Part shown: in pieces, positions 20,205 to 30,663 of the stretch
Numbering within the stretch: the stretch's first letter is position 1
How the letters are laid out: every line of letters starts with the position of its first letter
NCBI GenBank assembly: GCA_949825065.1
Contig: OX463862.1
Location: 12,643,592-12,707,591 of the forward strand
Origin: Odontocerum albicorne
Lineage: Eukaryota > Arthropoda > Insecta > Trichoptera > Odontoceridae
Direction: 5' to 3'
DNA length: 64,000 nt
Program-made: the position numbers and the translations under genes
The notes under the pieces: generated by a model
The model's input: only the letters and a program-made list of their open reading frames with translations
Databases searched by the model: none
Told to the model about the DNA's origin: nothing

Positions 20205-20545
20205 AACATTTGTTTATAAAATGAGGCACGCGTTGTTATAATTAAATTATAAATTTTAAATCATTTCTTTTTATTCACATCTTGATGTAGCGTTGAATAA
20301 ATAATAGTTGCGAATGAATATTTTATAATTTTGGTATTCAGCTGTCATTTGATGTGTCGGGGTGGTGTTATTCTGTTTAATGCGTTTTTTTATTTAAGAA
20401 CTTGATATTAAATATGTTGATAGGATAAGTGAATAGGTAATTATGTAAATATTTTATAAACTCGTACAAACAGCGTTTTATACAATAACATAGAAGCGTT
20501 ATATGAAAACTCTTAAACCATGTATGGTACAGATGAATCGTATGA
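20205..20545 (+). mobile_element. non-autonomous Helitron copy
   Basis: The orientation is opposite to the 12.0-kb copy. ATAAAATGAGGCACG near 20220 and GATGTGTCGGGGTGGTG near 20353 align with it. The 3' end has an eroded hairpin, ACCATGTATGGT near 20518, and a changed CTRR (ATGATG). Confidence 0.55.
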
Positions 20546-20950
20546 TGCAGCGATCCCTAAACTTTGGTCCATGCCTCCCCCCTCCACCCCCTCCCCCCAG
20601 GGGATCTGCAAACTCTTTCAGTAATTACAACGAATCTAGAAAATACCCTCTTCAAGCAAACAAAGCAAGTTTGAATAATTTTTGAAATGTCACATTTTAA
20701 ATTGCATAAATTAATCTAAGTATTACATTCATGCATAAACGTTAATTCATTCAGTGAAAATTCATCAAAAACCCAAATTCATTACCTTAACGAAATCCAT
20801 TCGTCTTTGTTAAAAATATCTGGTCTCAAGATCTCGCATATTCTGAATTACCACAACGGAAACTTGAAAAGCTAACTGTATTAAAGTCCACTCAAGTTAA
20901 GAATAAACAATATTTTACCTAAGTTTAGTTAGAAAGTGTATAAGCTATAT
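20546..20950. other. unassigned sequence with C-rich run
   Basis: CAGCGATCCCTAAACTTTGG at 20549 resembles a hAT end, and a C-rich stretch follows (20573-20600). No partner end was found. Confidence 0.3.
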
Positions 20951-21480
20951 TTTTAAATTTTATGAATGAATTTGACATTAGGCAACTTTATTTGTAAGGT
21001 TCAAATCAATAGCTACTTTCCTATGAATAATTTTAAACGCCTTGTTTATTCATTTATGAACGGTACAATGTATCTTATAACAATAACAACAAAAACAGCA
21101 GTGAGGACTTCGTACATTTCAAAAGATATAATTTATAAAACATAAAAAAATAATTAAAAACAATTACAATAAAAATAAATGATTATAGACAATCGTAACA
21201 AAAGGAAATCAAACAAAACAACATATATTTTTTCATTTTATGAATGAATTATATCATTAGGCATCTTTATTTTTAAACCTATGAATAATTTTAAATGCCT
21301 TGTTTATTTATTTATAAAAAATATAATGTTTATTGTAATAATAACATTTGTAAAAAAGCATTAGTGAGTACTTCGTACATTTCAAAAGACATCATTCAAA
21401 AAATACAAAACAATTACAATAAAAATAAATTATTACAGACAATCATAACACAAGAAAATCAAAAAATACAACAACATGTA
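20951..21480. repeat. two direct copies of a ~270-bp sequence
   Basis: 20951-21225 and 21231-21475 share TTTTATGAATGAATT, ATGAATAATTTTAAA, CTTCGTACATTTCAAAAGA and AATTACAATAAAAATAAAT in the same order. A similar block (TTATTTATTCATAGAAATAA onward) occurs near 30020-30170. The sequence resembles a LINE 3' tail on the minus strand, but this is not certain. Confidence 0.65.
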
Positions 21481-21594
21481 AGCAAACTATCACAATAATT
21501 TAAAAAATCAACTTGTATAAACATAATTACATTAAGCTGTTAATTTTAGTTCTAATGAAATCAGACCCTCGCTTCGCAGCCTTCAGAATAAAAA

Positions 21595-21720
21595 CATCAA
21601 ATTTATGTAGATTTCCGCTCACCAGGGTATCACGGAAATGAAATCCCAGACCGGCTGGCAAAATATGCAACAGTATCCAGTTCCTGTCCCTTAAACTATA
21701 TAACTTATACCCAGGACGTT
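21595..21720 (+). pseudogene. RNase H fragment of a LINE
   Basis: The frames ISAHQGIT and, after a frameshift, GNEIPDRLAKYAT reproduce the HxGIxGNExADxLAK signature at the C-terminal side of retrotransposon RNase H domains. Only about 40 residues remain. Confidence 0.5.
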
Positions 21721-22058
21721 ATATCGTAGGTTAATAACCGTTTACACACCAATTGATCAAAGGCCTGGGAGCTGTCTAGTAACAATAAGGGCGCTACCTA
21801 CAAGAATATTCAAGTTAAAATAACCACTTAACTTTGGTTTCGCAAAAGAAGCCTGTCCAAACGAATGTTGTATGTCATATACAGGATAAGAATAGGTCAC
21901 AATCTGATAGAAAGTCACATTTATAAAATCCATAGAAAAGAAAACCGATAGAATCAGTAAGAAGACCCTCGACAATGCACAGGTTTATACAGAATTTATC
22001 CTACCTTTTCACTCTTTTTCCACGTCCACGTTTTATTCCCATACATGGAAATCGATAC

Positions 22059-22285
22059 TTAAATACTGTTGTCGACTATCATCTTAGGAGATTTTGGTAA
22101 TTTCTGCTTCAAATTTACATTTTTCCCCCCATTAACTTTGTTTCCTATCGCTACACATCTACCATTACCCCTCGTAACTCTTAAATCTGTGAATCTAAAT
22201 AACAGAATTGTACCGTTTTGAAGAACAACTGACATATTTCCTTCCACTTCAAAACTACTTGAAATTTCCATTCTTAGAATAACTA
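22059..22285 (-). pseudogene. LINE ORF2 fragment (family A)
   Basis: The minus frame ending at 22059 (MEISSSFEVEGNMSVVLQNG ... GRCVAIGNKVNGG) aligns at DNA level with 33780-33960 (-) and 12390-12440 (+), including the CGATAGGAAACAAAGTTAAT block. It belongs to the region just after the RT catalytic core of family A. It is not functional. Confidence 0.5.
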
Positions 22286-22815
22286 GGGTGTCAGTTCAGA
22301 ACGCCCATTTATCAAGCAAGGAGCTGGCGCGGCCACGCGATTTATTGTCACTTTTTTTATTTTTAGCAGTGGGTGACACTAAAAACTCAGAAGGTCCCTG
22401 AACCAACGCAGTCAAGGAGAGTCAAGTGCAGAAATCGACAACTTAGCATTTTTTCAAACCGTGGTTTTGTCCGTGGATTGATCAATTGCTACTTTATGTT
22501 AAACCTACATATTCATGAATTCACTCGTATATGCCCCTTTAACAAATCCATATTGATGAAACGGAGATATTTAAGAGAGCTAGACAATATTGTCTTCAGT
22601 CCCGTTAATCGAACCTTAGAGGCTTTCAACCACGGATATGTTGATTTTTTTATTTTAATTAATTAATTAAAACAGGTTCAACCCAATTACAACAATTGTT
22701 AATAGTCTAAATATAACATAATGACAACATGAACAATGTTAATGGTGCCTTCCTGTGTTAGGGTTAAGTTATGCCTACAAAGTTAATTTAGGAGTTCAAT
22801 CCTCAATTAATTCAC
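22286..22815. other. unassigned sequence
   Basis: A 97-codon plus-strand frame at 22373-22666 has no recognised motif. Nothing else is seen. Confidence 0.3.
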
Positions 22816-23118
22816 CTAGATATGAAATATATCGATATCAGAAAATTCATTCAACAAAGTCATTATACTCGTATATGCGAGTGGTGATAATCTTAAGAGC
22901 TCAGTTCGTGAATACGACACCGAAAACAATCTTATTTCATGATGGCGCAAATAATTGTCAGGGATATTAAATAAAAGTTGGTCAATCGAGAAAAGTCTCC
23001 TGATCCGTCCTGAATTGTCATGGTTTGAATATTCGCTTGAGACAACGCACCCATAGATTGTTCTATCAACCCATAAGTCGAACCAACCTACCTTTGGAGA
23101 TGCCGGTAGACAGAGCAA
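22816..23118 (-). pseudogene. probable LINE ORF2 C-terminal fragment
   Basis: The minus frame is open for 100 codons and ends RLFSVSYSRTELLRLSPLAY ... NEFSDIDIFHI. The pattern RTELxxxSP...DIDIF is seen at the C-terminus of several LINE ORF2 proteins. No catalytic motif is present. The call rests on this short pattern. Confidence 0.4.
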
Positions 23119-24152
23119 TCACACTGTTTAACCTTGTGTCCTCATAAAGACGTATTTCATATGTCACTCAGTTCCTTCAGGCCTCGGCCACACAGGTAGA
23201 AGCCTCGCTTGGTGCTTAGAGCAACGCTGCGAGCTAGGTGACATATCCTAGCAAACCAACGCATCCCATACTATCGCAATGGCCACACTGCACGCTTCGC
23301 ACCACGCTACATGACTATTATAGTCACCTAGTAGCGTAGCTCTTAACTTCAGGAAAAAATTCTTGAATGTAATGTAGTACTTTTTGTCATAGTGTTTTAG
23401 TGTAATATGTACATTTTTACAATAGTTTTTATAAGCCTTAAAATGTTAAACTGTTTTATAAGGCTTTTCTTGTACTTGTTAAGTTTTTGTATGAATTAGG
23501 GAAACCTGTAATGTGCAAAAGGCCTGAAAAAATAAATGAAGTTTAAATGGATTCTTCATTGCTTATTCTGTTAATAGTCTAAATATAATTTCATTTCCAT
23601 TTCGTTTCCACAGATTCTGTGTAACGTTCTTATTTCTACCGCATTTATCTTACTTTTATCACTTTTAACCTCGTCCAAGTTTCATTTGCATTTCCTTATT
23701 TGAATCGGTTATATCTTTTGCATATACTATATATACGTATGCCCATTTGACCAAATTATTACCATATTTGAAATTAAACATTAAGTAAAAAAATATAAAA
23801 ATTAATGGTTGTCTATCCCTGCTTTAACAAGTTTGCTAAAGAACGGCCACAATTCTAAGCCCAATTCACTATGGTTAATTTCAATTTCAAATTCCCCACC
23901 CAAGTCTCGAAATTTCATTCTCGGTAACAAATAACAATAACAAATATAAATTAACAAACGTAGACAATAATTTATCATAAACAAAATAATTATATTATTT
24001 GTAAGGTAAACTCGTTATTCACGGCTCTGTCTGAATAGTAATGGCGTACCCAGAATAACATTTCTGACGTGGCAACATTGTTTACAAAGTATCTAAATCA
24101 ATGAAATTGTGTGTATGTTAATTAGATATAGGATTTTACGATACATAACAAT
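23119..24152. other. unassigned sequence
   Basis: 23180-23345 is GC-richer and has paired GGCCACAC strings 95 bp apart, perhaps an old TIR element. The remainder is AT-rich with nothing recognised. Confidence 0.3.
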
Positions 24153-24303
24153 CCCTCGATTAATGCGGTTAACGCGGACTTGAAAAGTTCTGTGCTAATT
24201 GAAAACAGTGGTCAGTACAAAATAGGGCTTTTGGTTTTAAAATGCAGAATTTTGTCTACTTTTTTATTATAATTATATTGTAATGTATAACACTTTAGTT
24301 GTT

Positions 24304-24492
24304 TACAGTAAAACCTGACGGGCTTATAGCCATATGGCGATATCTTCCAACAAACCAGAAATATGTCAGAGACCTTAAGCGATAACTAAAATGGAAAACT
24401 TTTTAAAATAAACCGGGCTCCAGCGGAATTTGAATCCGCAAACTCCGGGCTGGGAGACAGGCGTCTAACCAACTAAGGCACGGAGGTCGTTG
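24304..24492 (-). mobile_element. SINE copy, full length
   Basis: Body (GCGATATCTTCCAACAAACC), the GAGACCTTAAGCGA block and the head (CTCCAGCGGAATTTGAATCC with B box, ACCAACTAAGGCACGGAGG with A box) are all present on the minus strand. Confidence 0.8.
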
Positions 24493-24599
24493 TTGTATAA
24501 TATGAACGCAAAGATTTAAAGCAATGATTTTAATCAGTAAAATAAAATAAAACAGAAGCTTGCACATAAACAGATTATTCTTCTTCATCGTATGCTCAA

Positions 24600-25320
24600 A
24601 GCAGCATCGTTATCTTCCGCTATGTCTGGAACTTGATGCACCACTTATCTCCATTCCTCCCGGTCCTGAGTCATATTTAATGCAGCGCTTAGTCATGATA
24701 ACTCTTTTATTTGGTATGTCCATCTCATAGGATCATGATAATTATTTTATTGGGTATGTCCATCTCATAGGATCGTGATAATTCTTTTATTGGGTATGTC
24801 CATCTCATAGACTACCTTCCTCTTGCAACTTTCCCATGATCATCAGCTTCTCTAGACTTTAATCATTCTTTCTGACAACATGCTCAAAGTACGTCAGGAT
24901 TATTTTCATGCATGTATTCAAAAATCTTTCAGTTATCTCAAATCCTTGGATGATAAAGAGGTTGGTGTTCCTTGCGGTTCATGAGATACGAAGCATCCGC
25001 CTCCAACAACACATCTCGACGACATCTACGAGTATCACGTTACTTTTCTACTTCTTCATCGTCTATGTTTCCACTCCACACAGTGTTATGAAGAATACAA
25101 AAGACTTAACCAGACGGATTTTGGTTATTGTGAATAAATACCGTATAGGCCATATCTTTGTCAGAATTGTAATTCGTCTTCGGATCTCTACTTCACATCC
25201 TCCATTCCTCAAAATAAGAAAACCTTAGTAAATAAACTCATCGACCTCTTATCGTTCATATTCTTATTCCATAGAGTTTTATGGAGAATATTAGAGATTG
25301 ACTCAGGCTAATTATGGTTA
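24600..25320 (-). pseudogene. LINE ORF2 3' region, decayed (another family)
   Basis: On the minus strand TERFLNTCMKIILTYFEHVV is followed by LEKLMIMGKLQEEG. This is the eroded form of the R.L...GHVVRR..NLEKLVxxGKxEG block found after RT in many LINEs. The segment 24700-24812 contains three tandem copies of a ~50-bp unit (GGTATGTCCATCTCATAGGA), a local expansion within the remnant. No open frame remains. Confidence 0.55.
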
Positions 25321-25329
25321 TACGGAATA

Positions 25330-25395
25330 TATTCAGAGATATACTATACATTAACCGGTCTATAGACCGGTTAATGTATAGTATATATCTGAATA
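25330..25395. repeat. 66-bp near-perfect palindrome
   Basis: The sequence is symmetric about 25362/25363. The central AACCGGTCTATAGACCGGTT is perfect, and the arms extend 33 bases each way with one mismatched pair (GAGATA against TATATC). It could form a cruciform or, if transcribed, a long hairpin. Confidence 0.92.
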
Positions 25396-26187
25396 AATTA
25401 AGCCGCAACATTACTTATAACATATAATATCCACAATCGGCGCATAATGTTTTACTACACACCTGTCATATTTCGAAAGATCCGCATCAAAACGATTTGT
25501 TTCACCATTTACTGATATTATATAAACCGCACTAATCGAGACGATATTAATCGACAGATACTCTTAATCGAATTATAATGTTAGCAATATAAAGTAACTG
25601 TTACTTTCAACTTACTGTTATTTTTTATAATGTTATATATTCATTTTGAATTGATGATTGTATCATTGTTCATACAGTTTGATTGAGTTTGATTGATGTT
25701 TATATTGATATATTCATGTATTTTTTCTCCATGCTGAAGTAGGTTAGTGAGTTTGCAGCTGTCTAATTTCATCATTTGTATTATTTTTTCAAGTTGTTTT
25801 TTAATTATTGGTCTTTTATGAATGAATTATATTTTTTTTCTTGAAACGTTGAGTAAGGTGGAAACGATTTTGACTTTTTTTGTGCTTGTAGTTTACACAT
25901 GTTGATTTTTGTTTATACGCATCTGTATTCCACTTTCACATTGAAGTCGAAGTTAACGCCTGGTTTGATACCGTGCGGGCTATCCGCATCAAACCGCCCC
26001 GTAATATGTTGGCGACTCGTATAGCAAATTTTTTTTGTTACGATTTTTTTTCTGGTTATTTTTATTCTAATTGTTTGATTTTGTTTATTTTTATGGAGAA
26101 AGCACTCACTACTGTTTTAAAGTGTATTTTTTCGTTTATTAATAATTTAAAAAAATCTGCTATCAGGTCTCTGGTAGTAAATAAATG
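25396..26187. other. unassigned T-rich sequence
   Basis: Strongly T-rich, no gene recognised. The pogo-like end at 25525 is noted separately. Confidence 0.35.
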
Positions 26188-26462
26188 AGTTTTGATATTT
26201 GAATACTGGAACATTTAACGTTATCTGTTACTTTCATGGTCAGTTTTGATATTCGTATACTGGAACATTCAACGTTATCCGTTACTTTCATGGTCAATTT
26301 TGATATTTCAATACTGGAACATTCAACGTTATGCTTTACTTTCATGGTCAGTTTTGATATTTGAATACTGGAACATTCAACGTTGTCCGTTACTTTCATG
26401 GTCAGTTTTGATATTTGAATACTGGAACATTCAACGTTATGCTTTACTTTCATGGTCACTTT
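26188..26462. repeat. 54-bp tandem repeat
   Basis: About five copies of a 54-bp unit (TTTTGATATTTGAATACTGG, AACATTCAACGTTATCCGTT, ACTTTCATGGTCAG). The unit is 18 codons, so both strands are open through the array; this is a consequence of the period and not evidence for a gene. Two alternating variants (TATGCTTTAC and TATCCGTTAC) hint at a two-unit order. Confidence 0.88.
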
Positions 26463-26887
26463 TATTCTGGCAATACCTTCATGATGGGGAGCTGGTTACT
26501 TGTAAAGAATTGAATATTTGCATGTTTTATTTGAATTTCATTTATTATATGAACTTATGTAAATCACTCGTATATCAAACACTACAGAATTATTGTACTA
26601 ACTATTTTTCAAATTATCCTGTACCCAGATTGCATCGTTTTGACATTAAGTGTGTCTCAATAATTATTGGACGCACCTAGTCTCAATAATTATTGGACGC
26701 AGTTTCAACACCTTTAAAATTTCTTTCAGGAAGCGTTTTTATTTATTGGAATCATAAATTCAACGTCACGACGTGACTCGTGTTGGTTTTTCCATTAAAT
26801 TTTTCATTAAGTGTAAAAAATATTTAGAAATTTCGATTTATGTTTTTTATATGCACTGAGTGGTTAAATAAACGTCTTTATTTTTAT
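26463..26887. other. unassigned sequence
   Basis: A direct duplication of TCTCAATAATTATTGGACGC occurs at 26655 and 26682. Nothing else is recognised. Confidence 0.35.
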
Positions 26888-26999
26888 ATTTTTTTATACA
26901 TTGTTTATAAAGGCATTACATTGTGGAGGTTTAAAGACATTGTAATTTGTTTTATCAAATACTGTTAATTCCACTTTTTGTAACGGAATAACGCTACCG

Positions 27000-27030
27000 G
27001 TTTCAAGGCTCTCACCTCATCATCAGGGGA
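27000..27030 (-). ncRNA. hammerhead ribozyme core, minus-strand copy
   Basis: On the minus strand CTGATGA (27020-27026) is followed by a short stem-loop (GAGG...CCTT) and GAAAC (27000-27004), then CGGTAGCGTTAT. This is the conserved order of a hammerhead with a minimal stem III, as known from Penelope-like elements. Activity is not tested. Confidence 0.55.
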
Positions 27031-27053
27031 GCACAAACAAGCCTTGTTTGTGC

Positions 27054-27098
27054 TCCCCTGATGATGAGGTGAGAGCCTTGAAACTGGCAGGGTTATAC
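27054..27098 (+). ncRNA. hammerhead ribozyme core, plus-strand copy
   Basis: CTGATGA at 27058-27064, the same stem-loop, and GAAAC at 27080-27084 followed by TGGCAGGGTTATACC. It is the mirror of the minus-strand copy and differs only in stem III and around the expected cleavage site. Confidence 0.55.
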
Positions 27099-27143
27099 CG
27101 TTACAAAAAGTGGAATAAACGTTGTTTGATAAAACAAATTACA

Positions 27144-27479
27144 GAGTTTATTTTTGTTTGAATTTTTTAACAGTTTATTTTGTGTGTATTTTATTTTATA
27201 GAACCCTTATATGCACAGATACAACTCTGTTGTATGATTGTATTATATGTGTGGTATATAGTATTAGTATGTATTAGTAGAAGTACGATTTTTTTCTATT
27301 ATTTTAGTTGTTTCAATGTTTATACTTTTTGTGACACTAAGATTTTGTATTCATACGCCCTCTAAACTTTCATTTTAATTATTATGACAATTTTATGGGT
27401 TGAAATTAATCGTATATTGTAGAAATGAATGAATAAATCTCCACAAGTTGTGTGATACCACTGTACTTATGCAAGTTAG
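27144..27479. other. unassigned sequence
   Basis: AT-rich, with one 61-codon plus-strand frame lacking motifs. Confidence 0.35.
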
Positions 27480-27850
27480 CCCACTAAATTCTTTTATATT
27501 TTCTTGGGTTACGCACAAACAGACATATTCATGTATTTTCACTTTTCTATAACATCCGTTACCATCCAACCGCTCTTTAATATCTCGCCGACAGTATTCA
27601 GCACTTTTCGATCGCGGACTACGCTGCGCCGAAGCAAAAAAAATTGTTTCGATATTTCCGATTCATCGCATCATACTCCTTATTCCCGTCGTCATTTAAT
27701 GTCCATTCCGTGAGACTCTGAAACGAGTAGTAGACACCCTTGATGGCCAGCTTCAAGCAACTACTTAAAAAGATTACATATCTCTTCAATGACGAAATAT
27801 GTTTCTCCATAAGCCATATTTTCTTATCCTTTACCATCTTCCTTCTCCTT
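27480..27850 (+). pseudogene. LINE ORF2 C-terminus (family E, copy 2)
   Basis: The translation (with stops) HVFSLFYNIRYHPTAL, YLADSIQHFSIADYAA, SLFPSSFNVHSVRL, then ASFKQLLKKITY matches the same C-terminal region as 15884-16275. At least two stop codons interrupt it. Confidence 0.6.
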
Positions 27851-27974
27851 TCTCACTCTTTGGTAACATTTACAATTAAATAGTTTTTCTGTTTAATACT
27901 ATAAGTCTTTTTATTTTTTTTATGGAAGTAACGTTGTTACCTTGCACACATTAGTATGAATCTGCGCATTTCTT

Positions 27975-28036
27975 GTCTGGTTGGTTGGAAGAGCTTGTTG
28001 TATGCCAAACGTGTAATTTGTATACTTTACAATAAA
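27975..28036 (+). mobile_element. SINE 3' body fragment
   Basis: CTGGTTGGTTGGAAGAGCTT and the following ACTTTACAATAAAG resemble the SINE body. The match is partial. Confidence 0.4.
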
Positions 28037-28242
28037 GAGCCTTCTTAGTCATATAGCTCATATCTGAACGTAGTGGTTTCCAAGTGATTTGGACCTGACA
28101 CCCTGTAGACAACATATTTTAAATGAATGTGCATTATCAGTCATGGGTGTATTTTTTTTCCCAAAAGATAACATTAATTTCATCGATGTCTATGTTGTTA
28201 GTAAAATGTTTTCATCCAACAATTGGCATAAGTCTACATAAC

Positions 28243-28300
28243 TCTTGTTTGGTTGGTTAGAAGAAATTGCCATATGGAAATAAATTTACAATAAATGTCT
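28243..28300 (+). mobile_element. SINE 3' body fragment
   Basis: TTTGGTTGGTTAGAAGAAAT and TGCCATATGGAAATAA match the SINE body, followed by TTACAATAAATG. Confidence 0.45.
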
Positions 28301-28404
28301 AAATAAATAAACAAACAGAGATCACGATAACAAAAAAAAGCATACATCCCGTTTCCCCGCTGGGGTTGGAAGACAGGGCAGACCAGCATATTTTCTATCT
28401 CGAC

Positions 28405-28545
28405 AAGCAAATCTCGCCTCTTCCACATTCATACATACACCTTCTCGAACAACTCCAACGATTTCACTTACTTCGTACATTTCCTTCTTTTAAAATATCA
28501 CTCCGTCATACTTTCCCTGGTTTTCTTTTACGACGCCTTCCAATC
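28405..28545 (-). pseudogene. LINE 3' fragment (family A)
   Basis: On the minus strand it aligns with 33450-33545 (-) and 45590-45690 (+): RRKRKPGKV (from RGRPRKV) then KEGNVRSK and CSRRCMYEC. It is short and full of stops. Confidence 0.45.
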
Positions 28546-28650
28546 TTCTTTGCACTGAATCATATATTTGTTTTTTAATGTTTTAAATAAGAAAATAAAG
28601 AGACGAATATAAAATAATATAAAGGAAACAAATCTTAAAATATTTAGCAG

Positions 28651-28740
28651 ATGACCTTCGTAACCTTGGTGGTAAGACGCCTATCTTCCAATCCGGAGAT
28701 TGCGGGTTCAAATCCCGCTGGAATCCAGTTTATTTTTAAA
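28651..28740 (+). mobile_element. SINE head
   Basis: TCTTCCAATCCGGAGATTGC and GGGTTCAAATCCCGCTGGAA give a near-perfect B box. The A box is CCTTGGTGGTAA-like. The body is replaced by unrelated sequence after 28740. Confidence 0.65.
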
Positions 28741-28803
28741 AGGAGCTTTAAAACATATCACATTGAAAATGAGAATCGAACGAAATTGAAAAACATCTTG
28801 GAC

Positions 28804-29013
28804 ACATGATGATAAGATATTAGGACGCTTGTCTCCTAGCCTGGAGGTTGCGGGTTCGATTCACATAGGGAGCCAGTTTTCTTAAAAATGATTCCAGTAT
28901 GGTTTTCACTTAAGGCCTCTATAACATATTTATGGTGGGTTGAAAGAGATTGCTTCATAGCAATAAGCCCGTCAGGTTGTACTGTATACAACGAAAGTGT
29001 AATGCAATATTTT
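28804..29013 (+). mobile_element. SINE copy, full length
   Basis: Head with GGTTGCGGGTTCGATTCACA (B box), then CAGTATGGTTTTCACTTAAG, GGTTGAAAGAGATTGCTTCA and ACAACGAAAGTGTAATGCAA. The A box is altered (GATAAGATATTAGGACGC). Confidence 0.75.
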
Positions 29014-29589
29014 CCAAAAAAATCTTTATTTTGCCACTAATTACAATTATCCCCGCTACACGTGTTTCTACATCCTATCCTGAGGCTTTCTTCAAACGGA
29101 ATAATATCGTTATAGTGCTATATCAGACCGGTGTCATGCTTCTATTGAATATCCACATCAAAAGTGTGTGTGATATAATATCGGAAAAAAATCAATTTCA
29201 ATTTATTTATTGAAATATTTGGATAAATATTTTTTATGACGTCGACTATGCTAAGAAAAATGTTTAAGAGGTGTGAAAGCAAGCTTAAAATTGTGTAAAA
29301 AAATATTTTTTTAAATGTTATCGGTGACAGGGAAAGGGAAGGTTGAAGGAAAAAATAATGTAATGGGGAGTATGCAAAAAAAAATTCGATGCAAAATGTT
29401 TTGAAAATGCCAGATGCTGTATCGCCATCAGCCTATCTCAGACGAGCTATTTTTATAACTTGTATGTAGGGGGTAAAACAATGGGCGGACGAGAGGGGCA
29501 GCTGCCCCGGGAGCAACCCGGAACTTTCTTATATTGAGAACCAGTTACAATTTAATGTTCAGAACAACTGGCTAATGATTTTTTTTTCA
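29014..29589. other. unassigned sequence
   Basis: No gene or repeat is recognised; some purine-rich stretches. Confidence 0.35.
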
Positions 29590-29985
29590 GAAGAATATTA
29601 TTAACCAATGTGTGCACATATTTCAAAAGAATGTTAGTAACCAATGTGTGCACATATTTCAGAAGAATATTAGTAACCAATGTGTGCACATATTTTAGAA
29701 TATTAGTAACCAATATGTGCACATATTTCAGAAGAATATAAGTAACCAATGTGTGCACATATTTCAGAAGAACATTAGTAACCAATGTGTGCACATATTT
29801 CAGAAGAACATTAGTAACCAATATGTGCACATATTTCAGAAGAACATAAGTAACCAATGTGTGCACATATTTCAGAAGAATATAAGTAACCAATGTGTGC
29901 ACATATTTCAGAAGAATATTAGTAACCAATATGTGCACATATTTCAGAAGAACATTAGTAACCAATGTGTGCACATATTTAGACT
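29590..29985. repeat. 36-bp tandem repeat
   Basis: About eleven copies of a 36-bp unit containing CAATGTGTGCACATATTTCA and GAAGAATATTAGTAAC. One unit near 29690 has lost 9 bp, which keeps frame. Each unit carries the self-complementary TGTGCACA. The period is 12 codons, so both strands are open (HIFQKNISNQCV on plus). I treat this as a minisatellite, not a gene. Confidence 0.88.
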
Positions 29986-30663
29986 TATGAAAATATCAAG
30001 AAAAGAGCCACGTCAATAAGAATTTATTTATTTATTCATAGAAATAAACGGTACAATCTACCTAACAAAAATATTATATAATATTAAAAAAAGAGCCAAA
30101 AATAAGTGATCATCACATTAAGGACAGAATGTACAAAAAAATATTTTAAATAATTACAATAAACCCAATCAGAAATAAACAGGCATCAAATCGTACAAAA
30201 TCACATGTTATCACTAACACCATACGGGGCCATCCACAAGCGCACAGCCCGCACTGAGCAAAAAAAATACAAACACGAAAGATATCATATCATTGAAAAA
30301 CAAATTAAAAACAAAATACAAATTGAAATCGAAATATAAAAGACAGAAGCAACTTCACAAATCTAAAATTAAAAAAATCAAATAAAAAGCAAATAACAGT
30401 TCTTCTTGGTATAAAGTGTCATGTTATATAAAGTCATAAAAAGCAATAGATGTTCTCAATGAACCAGGATTCCATTTTAGCATTCCACATGTTTCTTTTC
30501 GGGTTTAACCCTATTATCAATATAATGTTCTAATGCCAAAAATATTGACCATATTGAAATTATTGGCACATTTGCGCATTAGCTTGCAAAGTGAATAATA
30601 AATATAAATAAATAAATAAATATAGGTTTATTGATAGCAACATAGTATGTACATGTTTAAATA
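29986..30663. other. unassigned A-rich sequence
   Basis: 30020-30170 resembles part of the duplicated block at 21.0-21.5 kb. The rest is A-rich with no gene. Confidence 0.35.

Larger units (their letters stand above)
24153..25545. mobile_element. possible pogo/Tigger-like terminal pair
   Basis: CCCTCGATTAATGCGGTTAA at 24153 and ACCGCACTAATCGAGACG at 25525 form an imperfect inverted pair of the type found at pogo-like ends. The interval contains a SINE, LINE debris and a palindrome, so if real it is a nested composite. There is no transposase. Confidence 0.25.
26888..27143. mobile_element. head-to-head Penelope-like element termini
   Basis: Two 101-nt arms (26941-27041 and 27043-27143) form an inverted repeat around one central base with 8 mismatches. 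Each arm reads, outward from the centre, a hammerhead-type core, CGTTACAAAAAGTGGAAT, then GATAAAACAAATTACA. The left arm continues on the minus strand into TGTCTTTAAACCTCCACAAT. The same outer sequence follows the Penelope endonuclease remnant at 34.9 kb and builds the array at 49 kb, which links the structure to Penelope-like elements. Confidence 0.7.

Noticed and set aside
25330..25395. Transcription terminator hairpin
   Set aside because: Intrinsic hairpin terminators are prokaryotic, and no gene ends here.
26163..26680. 98- and 144-codon frames over the 54-bp array as genes
   Set aside because: Same reason: repeat period divisible by three and simple repeated peptides.
29552..30019. Open frames on both strands over the 36-bp array as genes
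   Set aside because: A 36-bp period keeps every stop-free frame open on both strands. The peptides are pure repeats.
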